A stretch of 39,584 nucleotides of DNA from Tannerellaceae bacterium (GTDB taxonomy: Bacteria > Bacteroidota > Bacteroidia > Bacteroidales > Tannerellaceae). Below the pieces are notes generated by a model that ran no database searches, was not told where the DNA came from, and saw only the letters and a list, made by a program, of their open reading frames with translations. Within the stretch, counting starts at the first letter, position 1; the number at the start of each line of letters is the position of its first letter. The translations under genes were made by a program, and so were the position numbers. Shown in pieces: positions 33,766 to 39,584 of the stretch. The stretch is from assembly GCA_031270665.1 (NCBI GenBank), contig JAISXD010000028.1, forward strand, positions 1 through 39,584, read 5' to 3'.

Positions 33766-34866
33766 ATGAAAAAGTCTATTGTTAGTTTATTGGGGGGGAT
33801 TCTCTTGTTTATCGCCCTTTCGTGTACAGAAAAAAGTAATCCGGTTTTTAAGCCGGAAGTGATAAAAGCTACCATGAACAAAGCGGCGGAATGGCAGATT
33901 AACCATCCGCGTCATGCTCAAAACGATTGGACAAACGGAGCTTTCTATGCCGGTATGTTTGCCGCCTGGCAAACCACCAAGTCTCAAACCATTTACAACG
34001 CCATGATGGTCATGGGCGACGATTCTACCGGGTGGCGTCCGTACAGGCGCTGGTATCATGCCGACGATATAGCAATCAGCCAGACCTATATCGACCTTTA
34101 CAGAATTGAGAAACAACAAAAAATGATACAGCCCACCATCGACACGCTGGAAATATTACTGGCCAATTCATATCCGTACAGAGATATCCAGGTAATCAAG
34201 TGGTGGTGGTGCGACGCCTTGTTTATGGGGCCTCCCACGCTGGTCAAGATGACAAACATAACCGGAGACCCAAAGTATGCCGCAGCAAACGACGAATATT
34301 TCAAAGAATGTTACGACCTGCTATACAACAAGGAAGAATGCCTCTTTGCGCGCGATTTGTACTATGTGATAAAAAACGACAGCACAGACCGCCGCGAAGC
34401 CAACGGCGAGCGTATCTTCTGGTCGCGCGGGAACGGCTGGGTAATGGGAGGACTGGCCCGTATACTGGAAGAATTGCCGGCCGGCTATCCCCAACGCCCA
34501 TTCTACGAACAATTATATAAAGAAATGGCCGGGCGTATCCTCTCTCTCCAACAGGAAGACGGGCTTTGGCGCGCCAGCCTGCTCGACCCTGACTCCTATC
34601 CGGGAGGCGAAGTAAGCGGTTCGGGATTCTTCTGCTACGCTTTTGCCTGGGGCGTAAACAACGGCTTATTAGACAGCCGCACATACAAACCAGCCATTGA
34701 AAAATGCTGGATAGCCCTCAACAATTGCATAAACGAAGAAGGCCGCGTAGGTTGGGTTCAACCCATCGGCGCCGATCCGAGAAAAAACTTCAACGAAGAC
34801 AGTTGGGAAGTTTACGGAACCGGCGCATTCCTGCTTGCAGGCAGCGAAGTAATAAAAATGAAATAA
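33766..34866 (+). CDS. GH105 unsaturated rhamnogalacturonyl/glucuronyl hydrolase, lipoprotein
   Basis: 366 residues. Lipoprotein signal ending in LFIALSC (Cys20), then an (alpha/alpha)6 barrel typical of YteR/YesR enzymes that remove the 4,5-unsaturated uronic acid left by polysaccharide lyases. Seen: NDWTNGAFYAGMFAAWQ, ADDIAISQTYIDLY, the catalytic-region WWWCDALFMGPP with Asp150 corresponding to the YteR catalytic Asp, WSRGNGWVMGGLARILEELP and GSGFFCYAFAWGVNNGLL. It sits 6 bases after the GH2 gene. Its presence implies lyase-treated acidic glycan such as rhamnogalacturonan, arabinogalactan side chains or ulvan, although no lyase gene is in the window. Confidence 0.93.
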   Translation: MKKSIVSLLGGILLFIALSCTEKSNPVFKPEVIKATMNKAAEWQINHPRHAQNDWTNGAFYAGMFAAWQTTKSQTIYNAMMVMGDDSTGWRPYRRWYHADDIAISQTYIDLYRIEKQQKMIQPTIDTLEILLANSYPYRDIQVIKWWWCDALFMGPPTLVKMTNITGDPKYAAANDEYFKECYDLLYNKEECLFARDLYYVIKNDSTDRREANGERIFWSRGNGWVMGGLARILEELPAGYPQRPFYEQLYKEMAGRILSLQQEDGLWRASLLDPDSYPGGEVSGSGFFCYAFAWGVNNGLLDSRTYKPAIEKCWIALNNCINEEGRVGWVQPIGADPRKNFNEDSWEVYGTGAFLLAGSEVIKMK

Positions 34867-34934
34867 GATTAATGATTCAGGCAGAGAACAAAATTTTTAT
34901 TTTGGGCAAAGCCTAATTCAGGCCAGACGCAAAA

Positions 34935-34967
34935 AAATACCGGACACCTAAATCGTGCCCGGTATTT
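34935..34967. terminator. Bidirectional terminator at the end of the utilization locus
   Basis: aaataccgg (34935-34943) pairs exactly with ccggtattt (34959-34967), with a 15-base loop; the stem is preceded by an A-run and followed by T-rich sequence. It lies between the convergent GH105 gene and the 603-residue lipoprotein gene and suits both. Confidence 0.75.
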
Positions 34968-34996
34968 ATCTGATAAAAGACCGTGTGGAATGGCTT

Positions 34997-36808
34997 TTAT
35001 GGTCTGTTTATTTCAATACTGTTTTCCACAACGCCTTTCGCCGTATTAAAGATACCTTCATATACGTATCCGTTATTATCTTTAATAACGATGTTCTTCA
35101 AGTAGGATTTCGATTCGCACCGGGTTACGTATCCATAAACAGGCACGGTAATGGTAATGAAGCCTATCTTCTTCTTTTCCTCGCCTATCTTTTCGTACGT
35201 GGTTTCGCCTGAGAAAAGAACGTCTTGCTTAAATTTAAAACTACCGGCCGTAATATCCGAAGGTCGTATAACCGCGTCTTTGACGGAGGTCAACTGGGTT
35301 GTCCCGTTCGCCGCATAGATATCATAGCTTATTATCAGTTCGTCGGGAATCTTCTTACCAAGGATCGGATACTTATAATTTAATTTAAACTCCGTATCCT
35401 TGTATATACGTTTGAAGCTTCCCGCCTGGATGATACTGCCTAAAATACCGTAATCATCAGTATACGAAGATGGCAAAATATATTCCAAATCAGAATAGAC
35501 AACCGATTTAACGATCGTTCCGATATTCCATAATTCCTCTTCGGTATTAATAACTGTTACCGGAATTTTGAGCAATATCAGGTCAATATTAGCTATCAGC
35601 TTCGTCAGATTCACGCTCTTAGACCCAAAGGCCGGCGCTTTTCCCGGCAAACTGATATTACCATAGGTACTGCTTTTATTTTCGAAAGAGAGGGTTCCGT
35701 CTACCGAATAAGCTCCGTCCAAAACAGAAATATCGGGTGTGATATCAATTTTTGCGCTGGTCAGTAATTCCCCGTATGTATCGGATAGGGAAGGATTGGT
35801 TGCTACCAAATTATTTTCATAAATGGGAGTTACAGTTGGTTTCAACCCATTGATCGCCACCGTATAGCCTATTTTGTAGCTTCCGTTCAGGCCGTAAGAC
35901 AATAAACTTTGGTTAGACAAATTGGCTTCGATGTTCAACGGCATTTTGATATCTTTTATCTTCAGCGTAGCGGCCAGGGAGTCGATCCCCAATGTGTTGA
36001 TCGGGATTTTGAAGTCGAAGCTCTGCGATTTGAGGTAATCCAGCAATACCTGTGGCATGTACTCCGACAGTTCGTAACGATCGATACGGTTAAACGAACC
36101 CGCAAAGCTAAGGGCAGGATTAACGGTCAGTTGTACCTCGAAAGCATTGGTAATTTCAGCAGGCAGAATCTGTGTTCCGGAGAAGGCCATCCTGAAGGTA
36201 TAAGTCATATTGATATTCGTTGCAGGATTGTACTTAAAACCGTTGCCCAAATCATATTCATCCTGCAGATTCAATATTTCACAGGAATAGGCCTTACCTG
36301 ACCTCAACCTGGATTCTTCCCGGGCAATGCTTGCCTTGAATAAGTCAACAGAAACATCAATCGTTCCACTGCGAAAGACTTCACCCAGTTGCGCGCGAGC
36401 AGTTTCCAAGTGGTAAACACCTTCCCCGGCAGTCTCCACGCCGGTAATTTTCTTCAGTCCTGTATACTCTCCCAAACGAATGTACAGGATGTTATCCTTC
36501 TTCAGGGAAACGGCCAGTTCGGCGGAAACTTCCGAAAGGTTTAACAAACCTGCAGATATCTCTTCCGCCGTACTGTTGAATGTAACGTCTTTTTCGGTCA
36601 GAGATATCACATCCGAAACCATGGATACTCCGTGAACTGCATAATCAACGCCGTCGCTTTTTCCATTTTTGTTTTCTACCGAAACAACAGACCGGTAATC
36701 CTGGTTGTTGCTCCTTACGCCTCCTTCCGGTTCAATAAATTCCTGTTCGCAAGCTGAAAAGGATAAAATTGCGGTAATTACCACCCCAAAAAACACTTTC
36801 GTTTTCAT
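34997..36808 (-). CDS. Large lipoprotein of unknown function
   Basis: 603 residues, lipoprotein signal MKTKVFFGVVITAILSFSAC (Cys20) followed by EQEFIEPEGG, with acidic residues close to the lipid as in exported Bacteroidetes surface lipoproteins. The remainder is rich in alternating polar and hydrophobic strands with many I, V, T and S residues, suggesting a long beta-structured protein; segments such as ADISL-like VISLTEKDVTF and VAINGLKPTVTPIYENN occur, but no catalytic motif or known domain is recognised. It lies 150 bases downstream of mutS on the same strand and converges with the GH105 gene. It could be a surface glycan-binding protein associated with the neighbouring locus or be unrelated; only location is supported. 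Confidence 0.75.
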   Translation of the reverse strand: MKTKVFFGVVITAILSFSACEQEFIEPEGGVRSNNQDYRSVVSVENKNGKSDGVDYAVHGVSMVSDVISLTEKDVTFNSTAEEISAGLLNLSEVSAELAVSLKKDNILYIRLGEYTGLKKITGVETAGEGVYHLETARAQLGEVFRSGTIDVSVDLFKASIAREESRLRSGKAYSCEILNLQDEYDLGNGFKYNPATNINMTYTFRMAFSGTQILPAEITNAFEVQLTVNPALSFAGSFNRIDRYELSEYMPQVLLDYLKSQSFDFKIPINTLGIDSLAATLKIKDIKMPLNIEANLSNQSLLSYGLNGSYKIGYTVAINGLKPTVTPIYENNLVATNPSLSDTYGELLTSAKIDITPDISVLDGAYSVDGTLSFENKSSTYGNISLPGKAPAFGSKSVNLTKLIANIDLILLKIPVTVINTEEELWNIGTIVKSVVYSDLEYILPSSYTDDYGILGSIIQAGSFKRIYKDTEFKLNYKYPILGKKIPDELIISYDIYAANGTTQLTSVKDAVIRPSDITAGSFKFKQDVLFSGETTYEKIGEEKKKIGFITITVPVYGYVTRCESKSYLKNIVIKDNNGYVYEGIFNTAKGVVENSIEINRP

Positions 36809-36903
36809 CTATTTTCTATTTTTTTAAATTGGGTTAAAAACTGTTTTTAATAAACGATGGCAATTTATATAAAAAATGATAAAAGACAAAAATTGTAAAC
36901 AAA

Positions 36904-36939
36904 AACATTCAGGAAATTACGAAAGATATCAATAAATAA
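36904..36939 (+). pseudogene. Fossil 3' end of a DUF4252 gene
   Basis: Twelve codons read NIQEITKDINK and stop. They match the last codons of the gene ending at 24103 (DIQDITKDINK stop) at 31 of 36 bases, with four of the five changes at third codon positions and the other at the first base of the first codon. Upstream in the same frame only a few codons (KIVNK) remain before stops. It lies on the plus strand between two minus-strand genes. Confidence 0.6.
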
Positions 36940-36958
36940 ATTTACCGGTAGCCGATAC

Positions 36959-39574
36959 TTACTTTCCTGTAATAATTTTCTTAATTTCATTCAATTTGTT
37001 TAAGGCTTCTATGGGTGTGAGGTTATTCACATCCGTATTTTTTATTTCATCGCGGATTTGCTCTAATACCGGGTCGTCGAGTTGGAAAAAACTTAATTGG
37101 AAGCCTTCGCCGGCAGCGGCGATTCCCTTTACCGGTTTGGCGGATATGCCATCCTGACGGTTGTCCGACTCCAATTGTTTCAGTATTTCGTTAGCCCGTT
37201 TGACGATGCTTTTCGACATACCTGCCATCTTCGCCACATGGATACCAAAACTATGTTCGCTCCCGCCGGGCGCTAATTTACGGAGGAATACCACCTTGTT
37301 GTCCACCTCTTTTACCGATACGTTATAATTCTTAATTCGTTTGAACGAACGTTCCATTTCATTGAGTTCGTGGTAGTGGGTGGCAAATAATGTTTTAGCC
37401 TGCATATTGGAATGTTCGTGAATATACTCCACAATAGCCCAGGCAATTGATATACCATCGTATGTGCTCGTCCCCCTGCCCAATTCATCAAACAATACCA
37501 GGCTGCGCGGAGAAAGGTTATTCAGGATATCAGCCGCTTCGTTCATTTCTACCATGAAGGTAGACTCGCCCACCGAGATATTGTCTGAAGCGCCTACGCG
37601 GGTAAATATCTTGTCTACAATACCAATACGCGCCTGTTCGGCAGGTACGAAACAACCGGTTTGAGCCAACAGCGTAATCAGTGCCACCTGTCGGAGCAAG
37701 GCTGACTTACCTGCCATATTAGGTCCGGTAATGATGATGATTTGCTGTTTTTTAGTATCTAAATAAACGTCGTTGGCAATGTAAGGCTCGCCTATGGGAA
37801 GCTGTTTTTCTATCACCGGATGCCGCCCCGACTTAATATCTATCACGTCCGAATCATCCACTAACGGACGGATGTATTTATTAGCCGATGCAACTTTGGC
37901 AAAAGACAGTAAGCAATCTATTTGGGCTATCAGGTTGGCATTGGTCTGGATAGGAGGGATATAGTCCATCAGGCAAAGCGTCAACTCATTAAACAGACGA
38001 GTTTCCAAAGCCAGTATCTTCTCCTCCGCCCCAAGTATCTTTTCTTCATACTCTTTCAATTCTTCGGTGATGTATCGCTCGGCATTCACCAAGGTTTGTT
38101 TCCTTATCCATTCGGGGGGCACCTTATCCTTATGCGTATTGCGTACCTCTATATAATAGCCGAACACATTATTGAAAGATATTCTCAGGCTGGGAATGCC
38201 GGTACGTTCGCTTTCACGTTGCTGCACCTGCAACAGGTAATCTTTCCCCGAATAGGCAATCGCACGAAGTTCATCGAGTTCGGCGTCTACGCCTTTGGCG
38301 ATAACGCCCCCCCTGTTTATCAATAAAGGAGGGTCGGGATTAATTTCTTTTTCGATACGGTTGCGGATAATCGGACAAACATTTAACTGCTCGCCGATAC
38401 GTAATAAACCAGGCTCACCGCTTTGCTCGCAAGCTTTCTTTACAGGCTCGATAGCACACAGGGCAACCTTCAATTGCACCACCTCGCGAGGAGAGACACG
38501 CCCCACAGCTACTTTCGATATAATCCGTTCTAAGTCACCTATCTGTCTCAAGCACGTCTCAAGCAAATCTTTGGTCTCAAGAGACTTGAAAAAGTACTCT
38601 GCCATGTCTTGCCGTTCCTGTATCGGTTTCACATCTTTGAGCGGAAAAAGTAGCCACCGACGAAGCATACGGGAACCCATTGGAGAGACTGTTCTATCAA
38701 TTATATTCAGCAGGCTGGTTCCCCCTTCGTTCATCGTCCCGACAAGTTCCAGGCTTCGTACCGTAAACTTGTCTAAACGGACATACCGCTCTTCTTCAAT
38801 CCGTGCAAGGGAAGTAATATGCGATATCTGGTGATGCTGCGTAATATCGAGGTAATGCAGGATAGCTCCGGAAGCAATGATACCTGACTGAAGATGCTGT
38901 ATGCCGAACCCCTTCAAATTTTTCGTCTCAAAATGTTTAAGCAAACGGTCGTGGGCCGAATCGGAAGAAAATATCCAGTCTTCCAACTCAAAAATAAAGA
39001 AACGCAACCCGAAATGCTCTTCAAACCGTCTCCGGTTCTTCCGCTCAATCAAGACTTCTTTCGGGGAAAAGTTATTCAGCAGTTTGTCAACATAGTCAAT
39101 CGTTCCTTCCGCCGTAAGAAATTCGCCTGTGGAAATATCCAAAAAAGCGATCCCGCAGTTCTCTTTCCCGAAATGAACGGAAGCTAAAAAATTATTCTCT
39201 TTATGATTGAGAATATTATCATTGATCGAGACGCCAGGCGTTACTAACTCGGTAATGCCGCGCTTAACCAATTTCTTTGTCATCTTGGGGTCTTCCAACT
39301 GGTCGCATATCGCCACCCGTTTGCCAGCGCGCACCAACTTCGGCAGATAAGTATCCAGTGCATGATGGGGAAAACCAGCCATTTCCACATATTGAGCAAC
39401 TCCATTCGCCCGTTTAGTCTGCGTAATACCTAAAATCCCGGCGCCTACTACCGCATCATCGCCATACATTTCATAAAAATCGCCTACCCGGAACAAAAGA
39501 ATCGCATCAGGATGTTTCGCCTTTATATCAAAGTACTGCTTCATCAAGGGAGTCTCAACAATTTGCTTAGCCAC
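36959..39574 (-). CDS. mutS: DNA mismatch repair protein MutS
   Basis: Recognises mismatches and starts repair; 871 residues as called. Seen: mismatch-contact FYE at residues 33-35 in [11 protein letters not shown], connector and lever domains, clamp, then the ATPase with Walker A GPNMAGKS near 617-624, [13 protein letters not shown] (Walker B) and ATHYHEL, and a helix-turn-helix C-terminus. The called start is a GTG (plus-strand cac at 39572-39574); the frame remains open to the window edge (E-R-L before it), so the true start may be a few codons upstream, outside the window. Homologues usually have only 2-8 residues before I-V-x-T-P-L-M-K, so little is missing. The stop lies 150 bases before the unknown lipoprotein gene on the same strand. 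Confidence 0.95.
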   Translation of the reverse strand: MAKQIVETPLMKQYFDIKAKHPDAILLFRVGDFYEMYGDDAVVGAGILGITQTKRANGVAQYVEMAGFPHHALDTYLPKLVRAGKRVAICDQLEDPKMTKKLVKRGITELVTPGVSINDNILNHKENNFLASVHFGKENCGIAFLDISTGEFLTAEGTIDYVDKLLNNFSPKEVLIERKNRRRFEEHFGLRFFIFELEDWIFSSDSAHDRLLKHFETKNLKGFGIQHLQSGIIASGAILHYLDITQHHQISHITSLARIEEERYVRLDKFTVRSLELVGTMNEGGTSLLNIIDRTVSPMGSRMLRRWLLFPLKDVKPIQERQDMAEYFFKSLETKDLLETCLRQIGDLERIISKVAVGRVSPREVVQLKVALCAIEPVKKACEQSGEPGLLRIGEQLNVCPIIRNRIEKEINPDPPLLINRGGVIAKGVDAELDELRAIAYSGKDYLLQVQQRESERTGIPSLRISFNNVFGYYIEVRNTHKDKVPPEWIRKQTLVNAERYITEELKEYEEKILGAEEKILALETRLFNELTLCLMDYIPPIQTNANLIAQIDCLLSFAKVASANKYIRPLVDDSDVIDIKSGRHPVIEKQLPIGEPYIANDVYLDTKKQQIIIITGPNMAGKSALLRQVALITLLAQTGCFVPAEQARIGIVDKIFTRVGASDNISVGESTFMVEMNEAADILNNLSPRSLVLFDELGRGTSTYDGISIAWAIVEYIHEHSNMQAKTLFATHYHELNEMERSFKRIKNYNVSVKEVDNKVVFLRKLAPGGSEHSFGIHVAKMAGMSKSIVKRANEILKQLESDNRQDGISAKPVKGIAAAGEGFQLSFFQLDDPVLEQIRDEIKNTDVNNLTPIEALNKLNEIKKIITGK

Positions 39575-39584
39575 AAGCCTCTCA

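Noticed and set aside
1..39584. CRISPR arrays, rRNA, tRNA, intact insertion sequences or phage genes
   Set aside because: I looked for repeat-spacer patterns, cloverleaf-like intergenic stretches and transposase or integrase motifs and found none.

Overview
The window looks like a chromosome segment of a Bacteroidales bacterium (phylum Bacteroidota), roughly 40% GC by eye. The signs are a SusC/SusD pair under an ECF sigma factor and FecR-type anti-sigma, a KorA with fused gamma and alpha domains, a SpmA-SpmB fusion in a non-spore-former, DUF4252 proteins, and promoter boxes of the Bacteroides TAnnTTTG type with few Shine-Dalgarno sequences. The genus cannot be fixed from this sequence; a gut or oral relative of Parabacteroides, Tannerella or Dysgonomonas would fit.

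Layout. 1-7.1 kb is a minus-strand metabolic block: a perfect hairpin terminator, korB, korA, an alanine-dehydrogenase-like protein lacking two catalytic residues, shikimate kinase, a DUF6261-like protein, a 406-bp AT-rich gap and a D-2-hydroxyacid dehydrogenase. 7.4-14.5 kb is a plus-strand housekeeping run: spmAB fusion, ybeY, mnmG, uvrC, dtd, a MazG-like pyrophosphohydrolase and deoC, tightly packed from ybeY on. 14.5-19.6 kb holds a polyprenyl diphosphate synthase (minus), polA and ychF. Two near-perfect parS-like ParB sites lie in the intergenic gaps after mnmG and after polA.

19.6-22.1 kb is accessory: a TolB-like beta-propeller protein, a broken C10 (streptopain-type) protease gene and a small lipoprotein. 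22.3-24.1 kb is a four-gene module in which an ECF sigma factor and a small membrane protein are bracketed by two exported DUF4252 proteins. This is probably an envelope-sensing sigma/anti-sigma system and is the least-explained unit here.

24.2-34.9 kb is a compact polysaccharide utilization locus: ECF sigma, FecR anti-sigma, SusC with an N-terminal STN signalling domain, SusD, a GH2 beta-galactosidase-like enzyme and a GH105 unsaturated-uronyl hydrolase. The expected flow is that ligand at SusC signals through STN to FecR, which releases the sigma factor. SusCD then imports uronate-containing oligosaccharides that the two hydrolases trim. No polysaccharide lyase is present, so the initial depolymerisation must be encoded elsewhere. 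35-39.6 kb carries an unknown 603-aa lipoprotein and mutS on the minus strand. Between them is a short fossil of a DUF4252 3' end.
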